Shown here piece after piece: positions 24,790 to 38,922 of a DNA stretch of 64,000 nt (positions within the stretch are counted from its first letter, which is position 1; each line of letters begins with the position of its first letter). The stretch is from NCBI RefSeq assembly GCF_905475345.1, contig NC_066592.1:6129501-6193500 (forward strand), read 5' to 3'. The position numbers and the translations under genes were made by a program. The notes beneath the pieces are model-generated. The model saw nothing but the letters and a program-made list of their open reading frames with translations. It was not told where the DNA came from and did not search any database. Origin of the DNA: Vespula vulgaris (Eukaryota; Arthropoda; Insecta; Hymenoptera; Vespidae).

Positions 24790-27700
24790 TGTAAGAATAG
24801 AACAAAGAATGCATTGGTATGAATGAAATGTGTCAGTAGTAAAGATCAATGTTCCAACGGAAACAAGTGTAAATGACAAATCGATGAGAAATATGTTGTT
24901 GTTCCTTGTTAATCATCGTATACACGAGTCATTCGACGTTTGGCAATGAGCGTAGCGTTACACCGGCACATCGAAACGCTATTATAAGGAGAGAGAAGAC
25001 ACCGTCTGCCATTTTCTTGTTGCCAGTCGATCGTGGAGGGGCAATGACAGTTAAAAACAGCTGAAGGTTGACCAAAGACATATTCCGACATCTTTTGTCT
25101 TCGAACTAGTCGTTCTTATGTTAACGAAGGCGAATAACGCGAGTGAAAAGTTACGATGTGTAAATCGATGCGTCTAACGCCGTCCATTTTGAATGGAAAT
25201 CAACGAAGTAGGACATTGATAATTTGAAGAAGACAAATGTATTAAGATTCTTCGAGAGAGGATCGTTTTCACGAAAGATACAAATAGAAATGAGAATAAG
25301 AATGAAATTGAAACTTTTGGATGACCATCCAAAATCTATAATAATGATTTAAGGGAAGATAAAAATAGAAAATAAAAGAAAATAGAAAAAGAAAAAACAG
25401 TAAAGTTTAAAAAAAGATATGGTTAAAGCTAGGTCTCTTTGGCGACTAAACAGTGATCTTAGCTCGAGCATAACGTCGGTAGTCCATAAATATTATTTTG
25501 GCTCGGGCCTGTGTTCGCACGAGCCTTGTCGTGAGTAATGTACGTCGACCTCTCACTGAGTGAAAGCGAACGAGAAGGTACTTTTCAAAAAATACGACGT
25601 TAATAACCTTCGAAATTAATAATAAAACGTGGAGGAACGAAGGTGAGAAACTGGACCGAAGGAGAAAAATCAAAGTGACCATATAAAATAAGTGTCCAAT
25701 GTGAACAAGCTGATCGAGAAACCGATCGTAACTTCGACCCGTAAAGGATGCAGTAAAACGAGTGAATTATCGAGACAAGTGTCGCGAGACTTAGCGAGAT
25801 ATTTATGTGACTAAGAATTAAAAGAGAATTTCCTGTACTGTTAACGAAGAATAATATCCCAAGGAAAATAAGTCTTCCGGAAAGATGGCCGAAACGGAAA
25901 AGAAATATAGTTCGGCATATGGTAAACTAAGAAGATTGACTAGCACGATCGATTGTCAAACGAGACAAATTAGCGTAAGTCGATTAATTCGTAAGATGTT
26001 AATTAAAGAAGGAAAAGGAAAGAGAAAAAGAAAGAAAGAAAAGAAGAAAATCCGCTATGAACGTTTTCTCCAAATTACACATTCGCCAAATTTATTTACT
26101 TTTCCTTCCTATCGGTGCGGTCTTTCCGAGAGAAACGAATATTTTTCTACGTGCTTTTACCGTGCTCCCATTTCAGACTTTGCTCGTTCGTTCATTCTTT
26201 TTCTCTTTTAAAAAAAATCAAAGCTTCCTTTCCACTTTCTCACCATGTATGTGTGTGTGTATAAGCGCGTGTATGTGTGCATTAGCTTTCTACCGATAGA
26301 AAAAAATAATCACGATCGAAACAACGCATCGTAATTATGAACTCATTGAAAAGTTTCCTACCATTTTAACGAACTTATAAACATTCTCTTTTCTTTCTTT
26401 TATCTAATATAAATATATCTAATATAATTGCTCGATCAGTGAATTCAGAAAATGTCCGACGGTGACAATCGCCTCGTTACGCTTTTCGTCAAATAAATGC
26501 AAACGAAAAGAGAATTAGGAATAAATTGCAATTGTGCATAAATATCAGAGATTATTCATTGTGACGATATCGACGAGAATTAAAAAGCGGAATTTACTTA
26601 TTTGTTAAATATATCCTATTTGCGTACTGATTAAATTGTTTCTGAAAAGTTGCGAAAAATAATTTCCATTTCCATTCCATGGAGAAATCTATGCAATGAT
26701 ATGTTTATATACTTACACAGTTTCCAGAAATATTCGAGGTAAAGACAACGGAGATCCGCGCGAAGAGACGTTTTAAGTTTAATGTTGAAACTCCGTGGAA
26801 TTTCATAAACGTACATAAGTATAAACGAACGGTTATCTACAGTGGGATTCCACGAAGGTACCGATGCCTCTCAAACTTTTCATAAATTTATACGAATCTT
26901 TCTTCTTCCCTTTTACATCTTTCCTCTTTCTCTCTCTTACTCTCTCACTCTCTTTTCCCTCTTCTATTTCTATCCGAAACTCGCTTGAAAACGACATGAC
27001 CCAAATCAAAGAGCTCGACCTTGCCAGCCTCTTTTCGAAGGAGAAACTCCGAGGGAAATATCGAAGTGTAGAAAAGCGAAGGGGGAAAATATCTCGATAG
27101 TATCTCGTCCTTTTCCCTTGAAACTCCAACGTCGAAGAGATATCTGAGTACTAGTTCACATAAGAAGAGAGAACGAGTTGTGCTCCTTTTCCCACAGTAC
27201 TTACGATCGACACGATGCTCCTCTTTGATTCTCTTCTATCTACTTCCTTCATCCTTATCGTAAAGAAATCCCACCTTCACGGGTAAGATTATGAATCGAG
27301 AGCTAGCTGTAGTTAGAAATTTTATCAGTTCGAATCCTTCGACAGTAAGATATATCGCTGGATTATTGAGCATCAATGAATTACTTCGTACGAGGATTTT
27401 GGACTTATCTCTGTATGTATGTATGTATGTATGTATATACGTATGAATTTATGTAAGTATTGTATGTATATACGTATGTAAGTATATACGATTGTCAGTG
27501 AAAATGACAGATTGGCTCTAAGGACTAAGGACTAAGACTTACCTAATTAGTGTTCAGCTCTTGCACTGAACTGCAAGAGTGTATGCTTCTGAAGTATGCT
27601 TTCATTATACGAGGACATTGATTGAGAAACAACGTTGTAATCCGATTCGTTATAATTTAATGCAATTGCATCAAAGTATATGTACTTTACCGATTAGATT

Positions 27701-28957
27701 CTAAACTGAATTAGAATTCCATTCCAATCCTTATTCCATTTTCCAAGAATTTCAAATAGTACGTGAAAGTTTTACTCTCCGGAACGTACTAAGGAATTAC
27801 TTGTTTCAAAGAAAATGATGAGACGTTTCAGATGTCGTTAAAATTTTCCCACCTCTTCTATCTTGTATTCAAAATTTTCCTCCTGGAAAATTCGATTTAC
27901 TCGGTAACATTAGAACGACGCGATGTTAGAAAATTTTCTTGACCCGTTTAGTTTTAGTCGGTAAGATAGAAATTGTGCAAATATTTTCTTTTACTTCATT
28001 ATTAATCCCCCATAGTTAATTACGTTAATTTACTTTCTCGAAGGAAAATTTTTCTTATGTTATCACAATGGAACTTTGCTTTTTTTCGAATTTCAGATTT
28101 CTTCTATCTTATCGATTAAATTAATTAACGACATCATAACATAAGGATAACATAAACAAAAATAATTAATTTTAATTAATTATCATTATTGTGCATATAT
28201 GTCACATAAAATATCCGTATGTTCGTACACGTCATTTTCAAACTTCCGTGATTTTCGTAATCTCAAAGACGTTAACGTTCAATTTATGACTAGAATGTGT
28301 TCAAGTGTCTTACAAGTTTTCATTAAGAGATCATATTCCTTGAAGTCCTTTCTCTGAAGTTGACATATTCATTATAATATCTAGATTTAATAGGGTAAAC
28401 GGAACAGAATAGAGGAGAAGCATTTCCCAAATGTTTTCACGATTAAAATCTTAATTCGATTCGCTTTATAAATTTAATGAAATACGTAAAGAAAAAAGTT
28501 TTAAAACTTCAGCACTTTTTCACAGAAAGTTCTTTCATTATCAAAATATCGAATGCTATACATATTTCATTAGCTAACTATAAGGATATTTTTATTGGAC
28601 ATATCAACCAATGTTATCGCAAAAATATTGCAACACGTTTCTGCGGTATTTTATAAAATATGAAGGTAAACTATCGTATTTTTCATCGAGTTCTGCACGC
28701 AACCTATTTCTCTCTGCTACCGTCGCTAGATTATCGCTAAGTTATCGTTAATCATATGAACAGTGAGTATTACAACGGAACGAACCGTGTTAGAATATTT
28801 AACATAAATTTATCATGGAATCGCAAAATGGATCGCAAAATTTCAATTGTATATCATTTTTTAAATAATATGGTTGTCCGAGTAATTTCAAGTTCCAATT
28901 TATAAAAATCAACTTAATATCGTGAATTTATTTTTCAGCGACATTTTTATAGTAAAA

Positions 28958-28989
<32 letters not shown>

Positions 28990-29461
28990 AAAAAAGATAA
29001 CTAAAGACGCAAATTTTACTTTCAAACAGGGCTTGTATGACGAAGCGACCTCCTTGTTAAAATCGTGTCTACTAGTCAGTTGGCTTTTCGATGATGAGAA
29101 CGACAAGGCGAGGCGTTATTATAAGCTACATATACCAGCCGATAGCATGTGTGTGACCTCTTAATTAGAGAACGAGCATCGTACCGAATTACACGGATGG
29201 GGATTCTAACGAAAGCCTACTACTAGGCAATCGGCCAAGAACCATCCTGTCTAGTTCGCTCGTTCCCTCTTCCGACGAAAAGACCAAGATCTATTCGAAT
29301 TTAGTATCGCCTCAATAGCCACACTGTTATGGCAGATTCAAGGAAATACACATACGAATATCGTAAGCTTCGACGGCTAACAAATCAAATCGACTGTCAG
29401 ATCAGAAATATCTCTGTGAGTGTTCTACTTTCGAGAAGTTGTGAAGCCATAAAAAGTGCTT

Positions 29462-29508
<47 letters not shown>

Positions 29509-32500
29509 TTCCCTTTCTCTTTCTCTCTTTCTTTCTTTCTCCTTTTTCAATCTCTATCGTTCGACCGAAAAAGCGCATCGGCTTTACTTTAGAACTGTAC
29601 GAACCACAAGGACGAAACGTGGACACCGATATAATGGATATGGAAATGAAACCGTTCGCGATTGAACCGCAATATTTTTCCCAGCGAATACTGACAAAAG
29701 CATCCTGACAAGAAAGAAAAGAAAAATCGAACGTATGGGTTTACATGTCTGTGACATCTCCATTTCGTCCTTTTTCGATATAAACTTTCCCGTTATTAAA
29801 AGCTCGAAAATACGAAAAGATCGTTATCCTTCTATCTAGTAAAAATGAGAAACAAGCGGATAGGATCCATTGTATCGGTTTTTTTCTCTGTTTTTTTTTT
29901 TTTTTATTGTGTCTCAGGAATCATTTGTCGTGTATTTTCCTTTTTTCTTTTTTTTATACTCTTCTTTTTTAAGTTCCTACCTTAATCAACGTAACAAAAT
30001 CGACATCGAAACGTCTTTTTCTTAGGATTTCTTAATCCTACGAATGAGTCAATATAGTCTCATTGATAATAACAAAATGTAAGCTTTCGACAAACATTAA
30101 TACCGATTTAGCGTGCGAAATACAGGCGTGCGCGTGAAAGTGGTATAAATCGACATAATAATGACGGTATTCGCAAGTCAGAGCGCCGTCGTTAATTACG
30201 CGAACTTTACGAACGTCGTGCCACGCCCACTTGCTTGATTATATGCTTGTTTAGAACACGAACTGTCCCTCTCACTCCCTGTCTCTCTCTCTCTTTCTCT
30301 CTCTCTCAATTCCGATTTTAGCTTTACGTTGGTTTACGAGAACGCGTTTCGGTAGTAAATAGAAGTTGTTGTTTCTACGTAGTAATAATCATTTCTCCGT
30401 AAAACTTCCCTTAGGAGTAACATCTCTATTTTCTAAAAGATTATTTTACGCTCGTTGGAATAATGCAAATGTGTTCATTTTTCTTTTTTTTTTTTTATTT
30501 TTTTTTTCTTCTCTTGCTTTGTTTCAGTCCGAGTATGGTCTCACGGAAGATCAAGTGGCTGGTAAGTTTGATATCATTATTTAATTATAAGTAATTCTTT
30601 GATCGTGAATGATTATTTGTGATTTGTCATTAACAAAAATTTTGGCTTGATTACGTAGCGAGAAAAATACTGCAGCTAGATTTCTCCGGTAGCCTCTATT
30701 TCGCTTTTGCATTCAGCTCAAGTATTTACATATGCAAATGTATGTAGTAATGGTGCAGCGCGTTGACTCGCCACTCGGTTGGCCACTCCTCGTACTTTTC
30801 TTTCTCTTTTGAACGTACCTACGTGAATACGCGTATATGTATGTATGTATATATGTATGTATTTATGTATGTATGTACGTACGTGGGACTTTTTCAAGGT
30901 TTTCCTAATTTTCATGCTGTACAGCAAAGCGTATTCGGCAGCAAGTTTTTTAATTACGAAAACGTTCGATATTTTTCAGCTGGCTAAGCGAAACGTAATC
31001 TCGTCTGCGAAAGCGGAATTAAGAACACATAGCGTTTTTTCTCTGGAGTTCGTCAAAGTTCCGTTGCATTTGCGTTTATCCCTTCAGATTACTAATTCGG
31101 TTTCGTTTCGTAAACGAGCGAAGGACGAAAATATTTCTTTTTCCTTTTTTTTTCTTCTTTTTTTTGCTTAAAATCTTTTTTCCTTTCTCTGCGTACGAGG
31201 GAAAGAAAAGAGGAAAAAAAAACGTAAAGAATTTCTTAATTTTTAATCCTTGGTGAAAATCCCAGCCGAGGTTTGTAGTCCATTATGATTTTAATTATAA
31301 CAGTACGCCGAGGTTTTAGTATAGACGGAGAAAGCAATTAACGAACCAAGGAAATGGTTCTTAATCGCGAAAACAAAAAGTACATCGTTTTTTCCTCGCA
31401 AGCCGATATCGTTGCATTTGCGGCGCATGTTGCTCGTTTCAATAAAATCTTGCGGACTTTTTGTCTTCGGCGGCACATAGCCAGAGATCGAATCGATTAA
31501 ATTCGCGTGTCTTCGAAGGATGAGAAAAGAAACGTCGTCCGACGTTTGCTATTTTATAAAGTCATGAAATGGGAATTAGATAAAGTATATGTATGTATGA
31601 TGTGTGTTACGGATCTCGCGTATATTTTCTCCGACGATAGTAAAAATCCATATCTATAGACTGACGAATTTTTATTTTTTTTCTCCTCTCTTCTTCCTAC
31701 GTATCGATACACTCGCTACGTATTCATTTTATTAATAGCAATACTTACAATATTATCTACATATCCGTGAAATTCTAATTGGCAGTAATATTAATACATT
31801 CAACTAATTAATTAATGAATGCAATACATTAATTGATATAACAATGAGCAAATATAAACGTTTAATCTATAGTAGTAACACTAATAAATTAATGAATATA
31901 ATGGCTTGAATAATATCATCGAGTAAGTACCTAATTATATCGATTATTTATTTTTGTTTATATTTCCTAAGCACCCACCACCCACTTACCCATCTATCCA
32001 ATCTCCTTTTATTCTTTACAGAATTCAAAGAAGCATTCATGCTGTTCGATAAAGACGAGGATGGGACAATCACCATGGCGGAACTTGGCGTGGTCATGCG
32101 ATCTTTGGGACAGAGACCGTCCGGTGAGTAAGAACGCTTTTTATGCGGACGTACGATTTATGTTTATGCGTATCGCGTGCACGAGTGCACAAATATTCGG
32201 ACGACGGCATCGTTATTCGTAGGCCAGAAGGTAAATACGATCTGGCTTTACGCCATGCTCTCTGATGAAAGCTTTGCCTGGGCAAAATATCTTTACTGTG
32301 CGGTAAATCTCGAAATCTTTTTATCTCTTTTACTTTCCTTTACAATTATCCGTATGAACCAATCAAGAATTATCAATATATCGTTACTGTTATTTTCTTC
32401 GTTATTTATTTATTTAACGAATGCTTGTGTATAATAATGGATTATTTACGAATAGTAAAAGCATCTAAAGAGAATAAAATAATGTATGCGATATAACTAT

Positions 32501-33688
32501 ATATAATAAGAGTGAAACGTCTAGGAAAATCTAAGAGAGTTTATCTAACGAGATAGAAAAAAAGTTATCAATGAAATCCTCGAGTTACTACATAAAAAGT
32601 TGATAAACGAAAAAGTTGTCTTTTCCTCTCTTGAAAAATTTTACGTAATGATACAGAGAATACTTTGTTATATACTGATAGTTCATTAATATTTTCTTTA
32701 TGATTTTATTCAGTATAGACAAAAGAATGAAATTATATGTCCACAAAACCTGGACAGTTCATTTAGCAAGAAAAATCGTTTCTGAGAGTTATATTCCTAC
32801 AAATCGAGCGAGTTCACTTTGATCGTGTAACAATTTTATTATCTATAGAAATTTATATATATATATATATATAATATATAATTCTTACTCGTGACATTTC
32901 GTTTTTAATCAAAAGTAATTGAAAAATAATAATAGAAAATTTATCGAGTTGAACATCGCAATTAGAGAATTTGTATGATATTCTCTATGCATTTTAGATA
33001 CGGAACTACGAGATATGGTGAATGAAGTGGATCAAGATGGTAATGGTACCATCGAGTTTAATGAGTTCCTGCAAATGATGTCAAAGAAGATGAAGGGAGC
33101 AGACGGGAAAGACGAACTACGCGAAGCGTTTAGGTGATTCTCGAGCTAATCGATATTTACGAAAGTCGGTTGTGCCACTAGAGAATTCTTTTTCCCTCTC
33201 GTTTCTTTCTTTTTTCCTTTTGTTTTCTTTCTTCTTCTTTTTCTTTTGTTTCCCGTTCTTCCTTCCCCTCATCCACTTTTCTTTTCTTCCGGAAATTAAT
33301 TCGATAATTATTTCCGTCATACAGGGTATTCGACAAGAACAAAGACGGCCTGATCTCATCGAAGGAATTACGGCACGTAATGACGAATCTCGGTGAAAAA
33401 TTATCGGAGGAAGAAGTCGACGACATGATCAAGGAGGCGGATCTAGATGGCGATGGGATGGTTAACTATGAAGGTAATTATTTTTAATGACTTTCGAAAA
33501 TCGTTATCATGAGTCGACAATGAATGTCCTCGTTTAAAAAAGAAGAAAAAAAAAAGAGATTAAAAAGCCAGAATAAAAGAAAAAATTGGCTAAAGACTCT
33601 GCAACGATTTTCCATCAATACAATAGCCAAGCTATATATACTAAATATTCTTTCAGAATTCGTGACAATTTTGACGTCGAAAAATTAA
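22664..33688 (+). CDS. Calmodulin-like EF-hand protein, long N-terminal isoform
   Basis: Cytosolic calcium sensor closely related to calmodulin. Exons: 22664-22909 (isoform-specific, upstream start exon needed), then the common exons 30528-30561, 32022-32123, 32998-33133, 33325-33473 and 33657-33688. The common part is 150 residues from SEYGLTEDQVAEF to TSKN. Its four EF loops are all canonical: DKDEDGTITMAE, DQDGNGTIEFNE, DKNKDGLISSKE and DLDGDGMVNYEE. The 82-codon 5' exon encodes a Lys/Ala/Gly/Pro/Gln-rich, probably disordered tail ending in QQYDLIVTINL. The protein is not canonical calmodulin, which has no such extension and differs at many helix positions. A likely Drosophila counterpart is the ecdysone-induced calmodulin-like Eip63F-1; hymenopteran annotations may call it neo-calmodulin-like. 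Orthology is inferred. Confidence 0.88.
24324..24387. repeat. (TTC)n trinucleotide repeat
   Basis: About 21 tandem TTC units, pyrimidine-only on the plus strand, inside an intron of the calmodulin-like gene. Confidence 0.95.
24743..24786. repeat. (TA)n microsatellite
   Basis: Uninterrupted TA run after CACACG. Confidence 0.95.
25885..25974 (+). CDS. Alternative first exon B of the calmodulin-like gene
   Basis: An ATG opens 30 codons, beginning MAETEKKYSS and ending in QIS exactly at the strong donor GTAAGT. The phase is 0, matching the phase-0 acceptor of the common exon at 30528, and would give a 180-residue isoform. The segment shares KLRRLT, then IDCQ and IS at the same spacing with exon C at 29329, so the two are duplicates. 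Together with their own ATGs this points to separate promoters. A TATA-like ATTATAAGG near 24980 lies far upstream and may be unrelated. Role of the short basic N-terminus is unknown; targeting or anchoring is a guess. Confidence 0.7.
29329..29415 (+). CDS. Alternative first exon C of the calmodulin-like gene
   Basis: An ATG opens 29 codons, beginning MADSRKYTYEY and ending in NIS at the donor GTGAGT in phase 0. It can join the common exon at 30528 to give a 179-residue isoform. It is clearly paralogous to exon B at 25885: the KLRRLT core, the IDCQ motif and the IS ending align without gaps. A (CT)n microsatellite begins only 48 bases after the donor. The upstream 150 bases lack obvious exons and are probably 5' UTR or promoter. 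Confidence 0.72.
29464..29503. repeat. (CT)n microsatellite
   Basis: Pure CT dinucleotide run just downstream of alternative exon C. Confidence 0.95.
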
Positions 33689-35271
33689 TTCGTTAGTCGT
33701 CTTACTCGACGACGATATTGACGGAGAAGAAGAAAAAGAGAAGGAAGCACGCAAAGTTCCTCGCCAGGATCGTAGATAGAAAGAAGGATGTTTATCGCGA
33801 TATCCCAGCATTCAGCAGCAGCAGCAGCAAAAGAAGCAGCCACAGCAGCAGCAATGTCAAAATCATCGTTCTAAAAGCAACTAAACGAGCGTGTCGAATC
33901 GATCGAAAATTCTCATCGAATTTATCGATTCTTCGCGCGAGAAATTAAAGCAAACAAACAAAAAAATAAAAAAGATTAAACCAAAAATAAGAAAAAAAAA
34001 ATAAAAAAAAACATTGAAACAATACGATGACGTTCGCCGATCTTTTAAAAGAAAAGCATGTGTCCGCAAGCGCGAAAAAGACACACACACACACACATTA
34101 TATACACGGTACACGAAGAAAGACGATACGCGTACACACCTCGCTTCCTTCGAAAGGAAATGAAGAAAATAAAAAGAACGAAGAAAATCCAGAAAGATTC
34201 TCAAATAAGAACGAGTCTATGAAACGAAAGAAAAAAAGAAAAAGAGAGAGAGGGAGAGAGAAAGAAAAAGAAGAAAAAATGGAATTAACAAAGCGAGGTG
34301 GTCGTTCCCGAAACAATCAACTGAGCTTCGTTTAACGTTTACCTACTCTACTTAATGCTAAAACATAAAAGAATAGTTGTTACGAGTATCGTTTAGGAAG
34401 AATTCAGATAAAAGAGAAACACCCCTCAATCCAAACCCTCGAATCCTTTTCCCTTTTTTCCTACCTCTCTCCCACTCCTCGTCATCTTTAATAATTAGTA
34501 CGATTTATGATGTGAGAAAAACTAAAATTATAGTTAGGTCGTGTAAAAGCGGGTTTATTATTAGCATATGCGGTTGCCGTTTACGTATGCTATTATTTCC
34601 CAGGAGCAAACTCATACCCTCTCGAGGCATGTGTGTTACCGCTAATTTCCCTCCCATTTCTCTTATCCACAAGCGTTTCCCCATCCTTCACCAACTCTCT
34701 CTTCCTTAGATTATATATGTATATTCTTGGTGGACGAAGTTAATATAAGTTTAATGAGAAAGAAGAGGAAGAAATAAAAAAGAAAAGAAGAAGAAGAAGA
34801 AGAGATAGACAAGGAATAATAATAATAATAATGATAATAATAATAAAAAAAAAATAGAAAAAGAAACCAAAAACAAAAAAGATGAAGATTACGATAAGAA
34901 GGATCGATTTGGAATATTATCGCTTATCAGGTTCGATTCGCTTTTTCGAGTGACTTGAGCGTGAGAGCGTGCAGCTATAGCCGACATTTTTACAGTAAAA
35001 ATAATTACAAGGAAGGCAGCCGCAACCTCGGACGGCAGACTACTAATACTACTACTACCACTTACTACTATTACTACCAATACTACTACTACTATTATTA
35101 TTACTCTATTATTACTATATTACTATTTCGGTAATATTGCGAGCAGCAGTTTTTTCAAAGGTGTTCAAACGTCGTTGTCAATCGCATAGCCCCCTTTATA
35201 TCCGACGAGGAAAAGAAGTTATCAGAATGTTAAAAGAATACTACGAGCAAGTTGATCGCCTTTTTCTCGGG

Positions 35272-35369
<98 letters not shown>

Positions 35370-35402
35370 TGTATGTATGTATGTATGTATGTATGTATGT
35401 AC
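35272..35402. repeat. Compound (TA)n(TATG)n microsatellite
   Basis: TA units to about 35341 followed by about 15 TATG units; the largest perfect repeat block in the window. Confidence 0.95.
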
Positions 35403-35452
35403 AAGACTTTGATTAAAAGAAAAAATAAAAGAGAAGACAAAAAAGTGAGAGA

Positions 35453-35456
<4 letters not shown>

Positions 35457-35494
<38 letters not shown>
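35457..35494. repeat. (GA)n microsatellite
   Basis: Pure GA run shortly after the compound TA/TATG block. Confidence 0.95.
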
Positions 35495-35499
<5 letters not shown>

Positions 35500-35802
35500 A
35501 CAAGTGGAGCAGATTTCCTCAAAAACGTGTATAGATAAAAATATAGCAAAGGGTCTACAGTACGCACAAGTTTCAGCTTTCTCGCTTTATAATAAAAAAA
35601 AAAGGACATAGAAACAAAAGTAACTAGAAGAAGAAGAAGAAGAAGAAAAAAGTAATAAAAAATAAAAAAGAGAGATAAAAAGATCCTAGTTTTCATCTCG
35701 CTCATTGTTAATGTTTCGTATGCCACGCTTGATGAAAGGGCAAACCTGGAGAGAGAGGAAGAAAGAGGAATATAGGGAAAGGAGAGTGAGAAAGAAAGAG
35801 AG

Positions 35803-35838
<36 letters not shown>

Positions 35839-36079
35839 GATCAAAGAAAAACGACGTGCTTCCTTCGAGAAAAGAAGAGAACGGGAAAAAGCAGGTAGAA
35901 AAAGAAGAAAAATAAAAGCTTTCTCCTTCTGCTTTAACCTCTGCCGTCGCTAAATTTGTCTCTTCTTCGTTTGCGAAATTATCAGCAAAACGTGTCCCCT
36001 GACAATTTGCGGCAAAAGGTGATCAAGGACAACACGCTCGACGCTCACTATCCTCCTCTGTCTCGATGTTCGAACCGTG

Positions 36080-36111
<32 letters not shown>

Positions 36112-36394
36112 AAACCCAAGAAGAATGGAGCATATTTATGATTATATTATACATAATTGTATTGATCGTGCACACCTCTCCCATCTCTGGCTCTAAAATT
36201 CCTTAGAGAAGTACCACTCCCGTGCAGTTCGTCATTCTTGTCCCTTTAGTTAAAAAATCATTAAATTGTAGAACTATTATTAACAAGAAGACGTTAGTTT
36301 GAGATACTAGAGACAGATCCATAGTCGTAATAAAATACGTACACGTAAAAATACAATAAAATTGCATTATACACCTATGTATCTATATTGCATC

Positions 36395-36398
<4 letters not shown>

Positions 36399-36460
<62 letters not shown>
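36399..36460. repeat. Compound (TA)n(CA)n microsatellite
   Basis: TA run to 36449 followed by CA units. Confidence 0.95.
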
Positions 36461-37656
36461 GCATATACAGATGTTGTTATCATAAAGCCAGACAAGGTAC
36501 ATTTTATTGAATTATATTCATATATTTAGTATAACACAAACAAATAAAAAAAAACAAATTACCACTAATATATATACACACACACATGCATTACATATAT
36601 ACGTAAATTATTATTATTATTATTATTATTACATATATGTATATGTATACATATATATAAACAAAAAAAATATATTATATTATATACACGATAGTAGTGT
36701 ACGTCGGTGGTATACTGGCATTGATATTTTTATGGTTTTAAACAAAAATAGTTCAAAAACGAGAGCGAAAGGAAGAGCGAAAGAGAAAATGTGTGTGTAT
36801 GAAAGAAAAAGAGAAAGAGAGAGAAAGAAAGAAAGAAGGGAGAAAAAGGAAAATAACTCCGACTTTTATGCGAACGGTATAAAAGGCGTTTGTAAAATTA
36901 ACCCAAAAAAGAAAAGATTTGGGCGAGAAATGAGGGAACGAGCGTAATACGTAAATAAGTACGTATTATTATCACAAGTGTATTTTCGTGATAATCTACT
37001 TCTTGTATCACGATAACGAAAGAATGTACGAAAAAGCGAATATTGTCTACATATTAAAAATGAGATAATATTGAAAAGATTAAACGTGGATTATTGTTGA
37101 GTCATCGGTGATGTTTATAGCGCGGTGATTTCACGTACATACATAGATAATAGACAATAATTAAGTTCTTTAGTTTTAGGAAACACGTTACATACACATA
37201 CTTACATACATAGAGAAAAAGAAAAATTAAAAGGAAAGAAAAAAGGGAGAAAGAGAGAAAGAGAGTATGATAGTGTCGATTATAATTATTAAAAAGACAA
37301 ATGGAATGCTCGAACGCTAGGTAACGTAAGTATTTACTGCACACGCATGACTGCGTATTTCGTATTATTTTTCTTTTTGTTTTTTTTTCTCCCAGACTGT
37401 TTATTACAAAGAGATGATAATAATGGCGAGAAAAGAAAGATATAAAAAGAGATAACAAGAAAGAGCAAAATAAAATATTAAAAGGATTTCTTTCCGATAC
37501 GATTTATTTCTCTTTTAGAAAAAATGACTCGCCTTTTATCGTTCAACGCTTTTAGCCACTTTCTTTTTTGGGTTAATATCGATATCATGTTTCTAAAAAA
37601 ACCGTGCGAAATCTTTGAGAAGATAAGAGACGATATGTAAAAAGCACAGAGGAAGA

Positions 37657-37659
<3 letters not shown>

Positions 37660-37716
<57 letters not shown>
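37660..37716. repeat. (GA)n microsatellite
   Basis: Pure GA run of about 55 bases. Confidence 0.95.
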
Positions 37717-37719
<3 letters not shown>

Positions 37720-38852
37720 TAGAGACAACAGACGTATTTCGTTAATATTATGATCGTCGTTTACTAGTCATTCTCGTATCCGCGTTTTATGCTCACAGAT
37801 TGCATCTAAATATCCATTAAGTTATTCCTTTTCTTCTTTATCTTTCTATCAAGATTAATATCGTTCGAGCGAAAACGTAGCTTTTTCATTACCAAAAGAT
37901 TTTCACGTACACGCGAGATCATAATCGACATAATTCGTGATTTCCTCGTACGATTTTTTTTTCATTGATACATATGTAATTTACTTACAAGTATAAAATT
38001 AATTGATTAATTAAATTCTAATAATAATACATTTATATAACGCGGTGAGCTCGTAAACGACGTGTGACTTTATACCCTATAGTAAAGGTTACGGCTGTGT
38101 GTAATAATAACGAGAGTGATGGAAATAACATATATAAATAAATGAAATTTACAAGAGGAAAAAAAAAGAAAAAGAGCAAAAAAAAGAACAAAAAAGAAAA
38201 AAATCAGAAAAAAAGGAAGAAAAAGAAACAAAAATATAAGAAGATGCAAATGAAGAGATAACATAAGAAGAGCTTGATAAAAAACTGTCACAAATAGTAA
38301 TGTATAACGTCCCGAAGACAATATAGGTATTTCTCTAACGATTTCTATGTGCGAAACAAAGCTTGACTTGAATCGCGTTGATGGCCTACGTTTTTTTATC
38401 AGTCGTTTTAATCGGATCGATTCCGTTTGTCGTGGAATCGCGAGTATTAGAACGATAAATCAAAAGCAAAGAAGTATAGAAGCGAGATATTTTCGTTAAT
38501 TATTTTTTTCGTGAAAGTACAACTATCGAGAAGATATTCCGCGATTTTCACGATACGGACCGACTCCCGATGATATCGAATTGGAAATTTTATCCTCGCA
38601 TTTAAACGCACGATCTCTCGTAACGCGTTCGTGTGCTTCGCGCTCTAATCGCCGATTTTTCTTTTTCGCTACGGGCGATAAATTTTGCTTTAAATAGGGT
38701 AACAACGTTTCTTCTTGTCTTTACGTTATTGAACTTTGATATGTGTGTATGTGTGTACGCCTTATTTAAATAGATTATAGTTAAATGCATACCAAAAGAA
38801 AAGCAAAATTTATTGCTTCGAGTTGAAAGCATCGATTTTGAATATAGAGAGT

Positions 38853-38854
<2 letters not shown>

Positions 38855-38922
<68 letters not shown>
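38855..38922. repeat. (GA)n microsatellite
   Basis: GA run with a single interruption. Confidence 0.95.

Noticed and set aside
29031..29163. Frame after an acceptor-like CAAACAG, upstream of alternative exon C
   Set aside because: It ends in a stop with no donor and does not resemble the other N-terminal exons; more likely 5' UTR or intron.
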